Shown: positions 17,089 through 27,100 of the stretch, in pieces | Layout of the letters: the number at the start of each line of letters is the position of its first letter | Position numbering within the stretch: position 1 is the stretch's first letter | Notes under the pieces: generated by a model | What the model was told of the DNA's origin: nothing | Seen by the model: only the letters and a program-made list of their open reading frames with translations | Databases searched by the model: none | Assembly: GCA_965371445.1 (NCBI GenBank) | Contig: CBDUYN010000009.1 | Location: forward strand, 51,819-115,818 | Length of the DNA: 64,000 nucleotides | Direction: 5' to 3' | Source of the DNA: DASWIG01 sp965371445 | GTDB taxonomy: Bacteria; Acidobacteriota; Thermoanaerobaculia; Multivoradales; J023 | Translations under genes and position numbers: made by a program

Positions 17089-20000
17089 GTGAGCGAGGAT
17101 AGCCGTGAGGATCTCCCCAAAGCACCCGACCGAGTAGGGCCCTACCGTCTTGCCGGCCGGCTCGGTGTGGGGGGAATGGGTGAGGTCTATCGGGCGCACG
17201 ACGAGCGGCTCGAGCGCTGGGTCGCCGTCAAGCACATCCGTCCCGGAGAGACCGATGCCCGGTCGCGGGAGCGTCTGCGGCGGGAGGCGCGTGCCGTGGC
17301 AAGCCTGAGCCACCCGGCGATCGTCCAGGTCCACGACATCGTGGAATTGCCGGACGGCGACTGGATCGTCATGGAGCTCATCCAGGGCCGCTCTCTCCAG
17401 GACATGATCGACGAGGGGCCGCTCGACGCCTCCCTGGCGGTGACCCTGGGGCGGGAGATCGCCGAGGGGCTCGCCGAAGCCCATTCGAAGGGGATCGTCC
17501 ATCGGGACCTGAAGACCGAGAACGTCATGGTGACCGAGTCGGGGCACGCCAAGATCCTCGACTTCGGTCTCGCCAAGCGTGTCTGGCAGAACCGTCACGA
17601 GGCGTCGTTGTCGGTGCAGGGGGCGATCCTCGGAACGGGTCGCGCCATGTCGCCGGAGCAGGTCCTGGGCGAGGAGGTCGACCATCGCTCGGACCTGTTT
17701 TCGCTGGGGACCCTGCTGTTTGAAACGCTGACCGGCCGCCGTCCGTTCGTCGGCTCGTCGCTGATCATCACCCTGGCCCAGGTGTGCACCGAGGAGCAGC
17801 CGTCGGCGCGCTCGTTGAACCAGGAGGTGTCGCAGGAGCTTTCGGACCTGATCGATCAGCTGTTGCAAAAAGACCCCCTACAACGGCCGCAGAGCTCTGG
17901 CGAGGTGGTCGGATCGCTGATCAAGATCGCCGCCAAGATGTCGACCGAGCCCGACTCGACGGAGGACCTGAGCGATACCGAGGCGGTGCGGGCTGCCGAT
18001 CCACGGCGTCTCCAGCCGGTAACGATCTCGCCGCGTTCTGCCTCGGGATCGAGCGGCACGCGCCGGCCGGTGGAGTCCTCGGCCGGCATTTTCATCAAGA
18101 CGCTCGTTCAGATCGAGCTCGTCGACGCAGGCAAGCTCAGCGAGCGCTACGGCGATGCCAAGGCCTTCGAGGTCTTCGCTCGCCATGACCGGTTGGTTCG
18201 CGACCTGCTCGCCGAGCACGATGGCCTGGAGATCCACAAGACCGACAGCTTCATGCTGCTTTTCGAGCGGCCGATCGACGCGGTGGAGCTCGTCCTCGCC
18301 TACCAGCGGCACCTTGCCGACTTCTCTGCAGGGCTCGGCGAAGATTTGGCAGCCCGTTCCGGAATCCACTTGAGCGAGGTCTTCCTACGGGAAAACGCGC
18401 CGGAGGACGTTGGGCGCGGTGCCAAGCCAATCGAAGTCGAGGGTGTGGCAAAACTCATCGTAGCCCGGTTGACGGCGCTCTCGCGGGGCGGACAGATCCT
18501 CCTGACCCAGGAGGCCTACGACATGGCCAGGCGGGCCATGGCGGGCCAACAACTGGCAGAGCAACAGCTTCACTGGATGGCGATGGGTCGCTATCTCATG
18601 AGCGGCGTCGATGAGGTCGTTCGTGTTTTCGAGGTTTCGACGGAGCCAATTGCGGACATTCCATTACCGGATACTCCGGATGTGCAGCGGGTGGCCGAGG
18701 ACGATCGACCGCTCGCCCGTCGACGGCGGCGCGAGCGCAAGATCTTGCAAGCCGTGGCGGCGGCCGCGCTGGTCGTCGCCGTCGCCGCCCTGGTGACGAT
18801 TCTAGGCCGCGACGAGGCGGTGCCGGAGCCGGCCCCGATCGGCACGCCAAGCGGGGTCGCTGAAGCTCGGCCTACCTTGGCGGTGCTTGGATTTCGCGAC
18901 CTGTCCAAGGGGTCCGGTGAAGGCAGCTGGCTTTCGACGGCACTTTCCGAGCTCCTCGCCTCCGAGCTGGCCGCCAGCAACGAGTTACGTCTGGTTTCCG
19001 GCGAGATGGTCGCGCAGATGAAGAGAACCGATCCGATCTTTGAGGGCGAATCGCTGGCCCCCGCTACGCTGGCGAGGATCCGGGACATCCTGGGCACGGA
19101 CTACGTCGTCCTGGGTTCTCATTACAACCATGAAGAGGAGCTGACCATCTATGTGAATTTGCAGGACACTCGTAGTGGTGAGTCGATCGCGAATTTCAGG
19201 AAGCAGGCTACGGCAGAAGAGTTGGTTCAACTGGTCTCGAAGACAGCTCACGAGCTGCGTGGACGACTTGGTATCGACGACATTCCCCACGAAGCGCAGA
19301 GGGCCCTACGCGCCACCATTTCGGGCGAGCCCGAAGCCAACGACTATTACTTCGAAGGGTTGGAGAGACTCAGGGCCCTTGACGCGATGGGCGCTCGCGA
19401 CGCCTTCGCCAGGGCGGTAGCGATTGATCCGGAGTTTGCCCGTGCCTTCGCGTATTACGGCCAGGCGTGGACTGCTCTCGGGTATGACCGCGAAGCGGAA
19501 GAGGCTACTCGGCGAGCCGCAAGTCTGGCTCGGCAGAAGAACTTTCCGCGGGAAGAAATTCTCTGGATCGAAGGCGCTCACTACGAGGTATCGGGGAACT
19601 GGGACCTCGCGATCGAGAAACTGAGAGCCCTGTGGGGATTCAATCCGGAGAATCTGGATGTCGGCATTCGTCTGGCTGAGATTCAGACCGCGGCAGGTCA
19701 GGGGCAGAAGGCCTTGGCGACCCTTAAGGCGTTGCGTGAGAATCTGGCGGGGGGGCCGCTTGCCGAAAATGCAAGAATAGACTTGGCGGAGGCGGCGGCA
19801 GCGACGGCAAACGGAGACAAGGGGGCGGTCATCAGCGCCGCCCAGAGGGCGATCGATAAGGGGCGCGCCCAAGGGAACTCGTATCTGGTGGCGGAAGCGC
19901 TGCTTTTGGCCGGGCGGGCGATGACGCGCGCCGGGCGCCTCGAGGAGGCTGACAGTGCCTTCGATGAGGCCATGAAGATTTTCGAAAGGGTGGGGGATGA

Positions 20001-21123
20001 ACATAAGAAAGCACTTGTACTGTTCGAATCGGGCTATAAGAAAGAGACGCGAGAGATGGACTTTTCGGGCGCGGAAAATCTCTACCGGCAAGCTCTCGTG
20101 ATTCATCAGAAAACGGGTAGCCAGAAGGGGACTGCCCGCGCTCAGGGAAAGTTGGCATATATGATCTCAACGAGAGGAGGTCTGGCGGAAGCCGATAAGA
20201 TGTACGAGGGTGTTATGGAAGTTGTGGCTGGCGATCAGTCGGAGGAGATCTACCATCGGGATGGTTGGATATGGGTAACTCTTCAGCGTGGTGATATCAG
20301 AAAGACCAAGGAGTTGATCGAGACGCAGCTGGATCAGACACAGGATGCGAATTACATTCCCTATCGTACTTGGGCGCATTTCGAGCTCTGTCTGACAGAA
20401 ATAGAAGGTGGGAATCTGGCGACGGCGCGCCCTGCATGTGATCGGGCGCTGGCGCTCGCTCAGGCACTTCCTCCCGCCTACGGAGAATGGACCTCTGGTC
20501 ACGTCCTGAATGGCCTTGGCGTGATCGACTTCTATTCTGGAGACCTTGAGGGAGCTCTGAGGTCCTTCGAAAGGTCCCAAGAGTTGCTCGGCGAGGGACG
20601 GGAACCGGCGCTGACCGAATCGATGCACGCACGGCTCTTGCTCGACCTTGAGAGATTCTCCGAGGCGAGTGAAGTGACGCGGCGGGTGACCGCTCGCTAC
20701 GAGCGGGCCGGCCGGATGGACTACCGCGCCGGCGCCCTGGCCGTGAAAGCCGAGATTCTTTACCGGCAAGGAGATCTGGCAGCCATGAGCTCGATCCTTG
20801 AAGAGGTTGAACCTCACGCCGAATCGAGTGAAAGCCCTGCTGCCCGCTTCGGCATAACCATCACTCTTGCACGGAGCCGAGCCCCAGACGATCCTGAGGG
20901 GTCCTTGCGTAAGCTGAGGACTCTCGCCGGAGAAATCGAGCATCTTGGGTTCATTCGCTGGAAGCTGGAGGTCAACCTTGCCATTGCGGAGATCGAGCTC
21001 GCGAGACGAAGCGATACGGCGGAAGGCCTCCTGCGGACTCTGATCGACGAGGCGCGGCAATTAGGGTTTACTCTGCTTGCGGAGAAGGCCGAGAAGCTGC
21101 TGAAGGAGGGACGGACGAACTAA
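17089..21123 (+). CDS. Receptor-like Ser/Thr kinase with cyclase-like, TolB-like and TPR regions (kinase 1)
   Basis: The 1344-residue protein has a Hanks-type kinase at about 14-290: glycine loop GVGGMGEVY, catalytic HRDLKTEN near 139, DFG near 158 and MSPEQ. At about 330-488 lies a domain with the layout of class III nucleotide cyclases (HDRLVRDLLAEH, then TDSFMLLFE, then RSGIHLSEV), but the first metal Asp position appears to be Glu. An Arg-rich stop precedes one membrane helix at about 552-574. Outside the membrane come a TolB-like segment (TLAVLGFRDLS, about 595-735) and about 600 residues of TPR-like helical repeats. The frame is open to a TTG at 17053. I prefer the GTG at 17089 because it gives the same 14-residue lead before RVGPYR as the paralogue at 45279, and because 17053 is the likely -35 box. 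The gene is divergent from NRPS-C and ends 2 bp from the end of NRPS-B, so it probably senses and signals for the peptide locus; that role is inferred. Confidence 0.85.
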   Translation: MSEDSREDLPKAPDRVGPYRLAGRLGVGGMGEVYRAHDERLERWVAVKHIRPGETDARSRERLRREARAVASLSHPAIVQVHDIVELPDGDWIVMELIQGRSLQDMIDEGPLDASLAVTLGREIAEGLAEAHSKGIVHRDLKTENVMVTESGHAKILDFGLAKRVWQNRHEASLSVQGAILGTGRAMSPEQVLGEEVDHRSDLFSLGTLLFETLTGRRPFVGSSLIITLAQVCTEEQPSARSLNQEVSQELSDLIDQLLQKDPLQRPQSSGEVVGSLIKIAAKMSTEPDSTEDLSDTEAVRAADPRRLQPVTISPRSASGSSGTRRPVESSAGIFIKTLVQIELVDAGKLSERYGDAKAFEVFARHDRLVRDLLAEHDGLEIHKTDSFMLLFERPIDAVELVLAYQRHLADFSAGLGEDLAARSGIHLSEVFLRENAPEDVGRGAKPIEVEGVAKLIVARLTALSRGGQILLTQEAYDMARRAMAGQQLAEQQLHWMAMGRYLMSGVDEVVRVFEVSTEPIADIPLPDTPDVQRVAEDDRPLARRRRRERKILQAVAAAALVVAVAALVTILGRDEAVPEPAPIGTPSGVAEARPTLAVLGFRDLSKGSGEGSWLSTALSELLASELAASNELRLVSGEMVAQMKRTDPIFEGESLAPATLARIRDILGTDYVVLGSHYNHEEELTIYVNLQDTRSGESIANFRKQATAEELVQLVSKTAHELRGRLGIDDIPHEAQRALRATISGEPEANDYYFEGLERLRALDAMGARDAFARAVAIDPEFARAFAYYGQAWTALGYDREAEEATRRAASLARQKNFPREEILWIEGAHYEVSGNWDLAIEKLRALWGFNPENLDVGIRLAEIQTAAGQGQKALATLKALRENLAGGPLAENARIDLAEAAAATANGDKGAVISAAQRAIDKGRAQGNSYLVAEALLLAGRAMTRAGRLEEADSAFDEAMKIFERVGDEHKKALVLFESGYKKETREMDFSGAENLYRQALVIHQKTGSQKGTARAQGKLAYMISTRGGLAEADKMYEGVMEVVAGDQSEEIYHRDGWIWVTLQRGDIRKTKELIETQLDQTQDANYIPYRTWAHFELCLTEIEGGNLATARPACDRALALAQALPPAYGEWTSGHVLNGLGVIDFYSGDLEGALRSFERSQELLGEGREPALTESMHARLLLDLERFSEASEVTRRVTARYERAGRMDYRAGALAVKAEILYRQGDLAAMSSILEEVEPHAESSESPAARFGITITLARSRAPDDPEGSLRKLRTLAGEIEHLGFIRWKLEVNLAIAEIELARRSDTAEGLLRTLIDEARQLGFTLLAEKAEKLLKEGRTN

Positions 21124-21125
21124 CT

Positions 21126-24100
21126 CTAGCGATCGCTACTTGAGGTTTCCTCTAGGGGTCTGCTCAAGGCCTGGAGCCGGCTGCAGAAGTTCCCGATCAG
21201 GTCCTCGATCGTCGAACGCCGGTAGTAGGCACGGCTAAAAGTCCACTTCAGGTTCAACCGGGAATCGACGATTCCGCCGTTTATCGTCAACCGATGCCGG
21301 AACCTTCCGCGCTGAGATCGGGACGGCCCAATCGATTCATTGGCGAAATCGAAAAGGGGGTCCGGGCGTGGTGGAAGGATTCGGTCGAGCCGGCCCATGT
21401 AGTTGAGGCTCACTTCGGGTCGGGGTAGCGAGGCCATCCGCTGGCGGATCCGCGGCTCCGGGCTCAGATAACGCAGCAGCCCGTAGCCAATACCTCGCCG
21501 GGGAGTGATTTCGAGTTGCTGGTGGATCGCCTGTACCTCGTCTTCTGACTCCTCCGGCAGCTCCAGAAGGACCGGGAAGGTCATCGTGAACCAACCCACC
21601 GTGCGCGAGAGGTCGACGTCACCGAAGAGGTCCTCTCGGCCGTGCCTCTCCAGCTCTACCAGGAGCGAACGGCTGCCGGTCCAGCCGGCCAAGGTCTGAA
21701 CGAGGGCGGTCAACATCACCGCCTCGATCCGGTTTGAGGCGGCCGTGGGGGCCGTCTGCAACAGGAGCCGGGTCGCCTCGGGGTCGAGCACCGCCGGGAC
21801 CGACTCCGTTGTCATAGCGGTGTCCAGGTCACCCGTGAAGTCTACGGGCAGCGGGGAGACGGGATGTCCGAAAGACAACCAGGTGTCGAGCTCCTGGCTC
21901 GCGGGCTCTTCGAGCAGACGCTGCGCCCAGGCCCGCAACGAGGTCGTTTTGGCCGGAAGGGAGACACTGCGCCTCTTCTCGAGCTGTTGGTAGACGTTCT
22001 CCAGGTCTTCGAGCAGGATCCCCCAGGAGACCCGGTCGACAGCCAGATGGTGGACAGCGATCAGGAGCCGCCCACATCTTTGTTTGCCGAGGTCGAACCA
22101 GGCGACACGAACGAGCGGCCCCCGTTCGAGGTCGAGGCTCGCCTGGAGCGCTGCCGACGCCTCTTCGATCGCCCTTGTGAGGTTCGTCTCGTCGAGTCGG
22201 GATAAGTCCAGGGAGAGGACAACTGGACGCTCCGGATCCGTGATGTGCTGGCTCCAGCCGTCTTCTTGCCGTACAAAGCGCAGGCGTAGGGCGTCGTGGT
22301 GGTGGAGAAGGTGGGCGAGCGTCAGCGTGACGAGGGCCGGCTTCAGGGGCCGGTGTGTCTCGAGAAGGATCGCCTGGTTGTAGTGCCAGGGTTCTGCCAG
22401 GTCCCACTCGAAGAAGGCCTGCTGGATGGGTGTCATGGGGAGGGGACCGGTGACGAGACCCTGGTCCGCTGAGACCTCTCTCCCCGATTCCTCCGGTGGA
22501 GGGGTGCTTTGCGCCAACTCGGCGATGCTCTGGCGCTCGAAGATGTCGCGCGGGGTGAGCTGAAGGCCGAGCTGGCGGGCCTTGGCGACCACCTGGATAC
22601 TGAGGATCGAATCGCCGCCGAGCTCGAAGAAGTTGTCATGGGTACCGATGGGCTCCACCCCGATCACCTCGCTCCAGATGGCGGCCAGGGTTTCTTCCAC
22701 CTGGCCTCGGGGGGGGACGAAGCTGTCCGCCGTGCCATGTCGACCCGATACGGTCAGATTCATGGACATGCGGCTCAACCGAGCACGGTCCACCTTGCCG
22801 CTGGGCAACGACGGCAGCTCGCCGAGTAGCTCGATGGACGCCGGGAGCATGTATTCCGGGAGGGATTCCCGGAGGTGCTCTCGAAGCTGCGGCACCAGAA
22901 CCCGCGTGGTCTGTTCATGGAGCGGATCGTTAGCGTAGGCCCTCCAGGGTTTCTCGGCTCCCGGTGGCTGCGCGCCGACCCACCGCCCTTGGGAACGCCA
23001 CAGGAAGGCGTCGTAGCTACCGTCGGACCGGCTGGCGGCCCAGCTCAGCTCGACGTGATAGGAGAGCTCTTCGCCCAGGGCTCGCAGGTCGTCGGGCTCA
23101 ACGCCCTCGGTTGCGGCCGGCAGCAGCGCTCGGCGAAGGTCCGCCAGGGTCGAGTTTCCGTCGGGCTTGTCCAGCTGCGCCAGCAGTCGATTCGCGGTGA
23201 CGAGCCGGGCGTTGGGGATCTGCTGCAGCCACACCGCTTCACATTCTTGGCGCAGGAGCCTCTGGCGCAGGCCTTCGCGGGTGTGCACCTGCGGCCAGTC
23301 GAGCCGCAGGAACGTCTCCGGGACGGGGGCCGGTCCGCCGATCTCGTCGAGGTGTAAGACTACGTCGTAGCGAAAGAGGTTCAGCTCGTTGTGGAACCGG
23401 CCGTCCTTGGGGAGGATTCTCACCCGCCGGATTCGCGGCAAGGCGCGGCGGAGGGCGAGGAAAAAGGCTGGGTCGATCACGAGCTCCTCTTCGCGCCGGT
23501 GACGCCACTGAGCCCACTGCCGGAGCTCGTGCGGTGTCAGCGACTCAGGAGCCCGATAAAGCTCCACCAGGGCGCAAAAAGCGTCGAGCAGCGGCAGGCT
23601 CCGTACGTCGCCGACGAAGAGCGTTCCTCCCGGCTCAAGCGCCGCCACGGCTCCGGAGAGGACCCTCAGCAGGTACTCGACGCTTGGCAGGTACTGGGTC
23701 ACCGAATTCAAGACGACGGTGTCGAACGTCGTCTCGAGGCCTTCGAAGTCGTCCGCCTCTTTCCGGAGGAGGCGCACGTGGGGGAGGTGGCCTTCGGAAA
23801 GGGCCAGCCGCCGCTCGAGGGCGCCGAGCGCCTGAGAGGAGATGTCGGTGCCGACGTAGAGAGAGCCGTGAGGAGCGATCCGTTCGAGGAGGAGACCGGT
23901 GCCACAGCCGATTTCCAGAACGCGTCGGGGCTCGCTCACGAGGATTCGCTTCACGGTGTTTAACACCCACTCGTCCATCTCCTCGACCGGGATGGGCTGA
24001 CCCGTGAAGCTGCTGTTCCAGCCTCCGGTCCCGGCCGGGCGGCGGTCCACGCCACCCGCGATACCTCCCGCGTCGCCGCGATGGAGGTTCTCGTGGACCT

Positions 24101-27100
24101 GTTGCCAGAGGTAGACCTGTTGCCTTTGCTGCTCCGTCCTGAACGCCCTGCTCTCGACGGCGTAGGCCAGGAGCTGCCGGGTGCCGTTTTCCTCCCGGAC
24201 CACGACTGCCGAGGCGCCGACGGCCGGGTGGCGGCGCAAGACCGCTTCGATTTCCCCGGGCTCGACGCGCATGCCGCGGACCTTGACCTGAAGGTCGCGT
24301 CGGCCCACGAAGAGGAGGGCACCGTCGCCGCGGTAGCGCGCCAGGTCTCCGGTACGGTAAAGCCGTCCGCCCAGAGGGTTCGGAACGAAGGCTTCAGCGG
24401 TCAGCCGCGGGCGGCCGAGGTAACCGCGTGCCAACTGGTCGCCAGCGAGGTGGATCTCGCCCACGGCGCCTAGAGGGACCGACCGTCCCCGGGCATCGAG
24501 CAGGTAGGTCGAGGTGTTCGGCGTACCGCGTCCGATCGGGACCTGTGGCCGCTCGTCCCGGGGATCGACGGGCCAGGTCACTGTGGCGACGGCGGCCTCG
24601 GCCGGGCCGTAGGAGTTGAGGAGGTGAGCCTCCGGCAGCAGCTGGTGAAAGCGTTTTCGAAGAGTCGGCGGTAGGACTTCGCCGCTACAGATGACGCGGT
24701 GAATCGACGTCGAACCTCGGCCGTCGAGCTCGTCGAGGAAATAGGGGAGCATCGAAGGTACAAAGCCCAGGACGGTGATCCCATGTTGGTGGACGAAGTC
24801 GAGAAGATGGCGCGGATCGCGGTGGGCGTCGGGCGGCGCAAGATAAAGCCGCGCTCCGGCCGTCAAGGGCCAGAGAACCTCCCGCAGCGCGGCGTCGAAG
24901 ATCGACGGTGCCTTGTGGAGCGTCCGGTCTTGTGGGGCGAGGGGGTAGGCTGCCTGAATCAAACGTAGATAATGGGCGATGGCCCGATGGACGTTGACAA
25001 CCCCCTTGGGCTCACCTGTGGAGCCGGAGGTGTAGATCAGGTAGGCAGCGTTCTCGCCTGCGGCAGCCTCGGGCGGTTTCGTCTCGGGGTTGCGCGCGAC
25101 GTAGGGTGCTTCCGTGTCGAGCGCGGTCGCCGCTTCCGGCAGGCATTCGACGAGGGTTCCCCCGCTCACTACGATCCTGCACCCCGCGTCCTGAACGAGG
25201 AAGGCAAGCCGTTCCCGGGGGCTTTCAGGGTCTAGGGGCAGGTAGGCACCGCCGGCTTTCAAGACACCGAGCATCGCCACCACCATGGCGAGCGATCGCT
25301 CGAGGCACACGCCGACGTGAATCTCGGGTCCGACACCGCGGCGGCGCAGCTCGTGGGCCAGCTGGTTGGCCCGCCGGTCGAGCCCGCGGTAGCTCAGCGC
25401 CTCGTCGTCGAAAACCACCGCGGTCGCCTCCGGGGTTCTTTCCACCTGAGCCTCGAAGAGCTGATGGAGGCAGGCCTCGCGCGGGTACTTCACACGGCGG
25501 TCGTTCCATTCCACGAGCAGCTGATGGCGCTCGGCCGCCGCCTCCAACGGCAACTCGTCGAGGCGTAGCTCGGGGCGCTCGACGGCGCCACGCAGGAGGT
25601 TTGAGAGGTAACTGATGAAGCGCTCGGCGGTGGTCGCGTCGAAGAGGTCGGTGTTGTAGACGAGAGAGCCCTCGAGTGCTTCTTCCTGCTCCCACATGAA
25701 GAGCTCGAGGTCGAATCGCGCGACTCTCGCTTCGACCTCGAAGGGATCGATATGAAGACCCGGGAGCGTCCAGGGGGAGCGCGGGGTGTTTTGCAGGGCA
25801 AAGGTCACTTGAAAGAGGGGATGGAGGCGGATGTCCCGCTCGGGGGACAGCTGCCGGGCGAGCTGGTCGAATGGCACGTCTTGGAAGGCGAAGCCCTCGA
25901 GGACGACGTGGCGAACTCGTGCGAGCAGGGTAGAGAACGAAGGTGCGTCGCTCGGCGTGCTCCCGTCGTCCGTGGCGCCCTCGGCCGGGCTCTCCGAAAG
26001 GCTACCGCGCATCACCATCATGTTGACGAAGAAACCGATCAGGCCCTCGATTTCCCGGTAGTTGCGGTTGGCGACGGGCGAGCCCACCACGACCTCGCGC
26101 TGGCCTGAGAGGCGAGAAAGAAGCGCCATGAAGCCGGCGAGGAGGGTCATATAGAGCGAGGCTCCGTGGCGGCGGCTCAGCCGCCGGAGGCCTCCGGCGA
26201 CGCCGGCCGGCACCGCGAGCTCTTGCGCCGCTCCCCGGCAGCCCGTCACCGCGACGGTCCTTGGCCGATCCGTGGGAAGCTTCAACTCGACAAGGCCGGC
26301 GAAACGCCGACTCCACGCTTCCAGGCTGCTCTTCTGGGCAACGCCTGCCAGCCACTCCCTTTGCCAGACGGCAAAGTCGGCGTACTGGATCGGGAGCTCC
26401 GGTAGCGGGGAGGAGCGGCCCTGGGAGAACGCCTCATAGAGCGCCGCGAGCTCCCGATGGAGCACTCCCTGCGACCAACCGTCGGAGACGATGTGGTGTA
26501 GGTTCAGGAAGAGGACGTGCTCCTGCGCGCCGAGGCGTAGCAAGAGGCTTCGCACCAACGGGCCGCGGCGCAGGTCAAAGGGCCTCAAAGCCTCTGCGGT
26601 GAGCAGGCGCCGTACCGTGTCCGGGTGCCTCGTCAGGTCGACGACGGTCAACGCGAGCTCCGCATCGGCAAAGATCAGCTGGAATGGTTCTCCTTCATGT
26701 ACCGGGAAGCTCGTCCGCAGGGCCTCGTGGCGCCGGACGATCTCCTGGAGGGCGCCTTCGAGGGCGGAGAGGTCGACCGCGCCTCGGAGCCGCAGGGAGG
26801 CGGGCATGTTGTACATTGCCTTTCCGGGCAGCAGCTGATCCAGGAACCAGAGGCGCTGTTGCGCGAACGACAAAGGCAAGAGCCCGTCACGCTCGGCGGG
26901 CACCAAGGGCGGCCGCTCGGGCGCTGCGCCTTGACGCAGAGCCCGTTCGATCTCCTCGGCCAGCCGTGCCACCGTAGGCGTTGTAAAGAGGCTTCGCAGA
27001 GGCAGCTCTGTCTCCAGATCCTGCCGTACGCGGGAGACGACCTGGGTTGCCAACAGAGAATGACCGCCGAGCTCGAAGAAATTGTCGTAGATTCCCACCG

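Noticed and set aside
16896..17120. N-terminal extension of NRPS-C
   Set aside because: The extra 75 residues overlap the kinase-1 promoter, are not NRPS-like, and a good ribosome-binding site precedes 16895.
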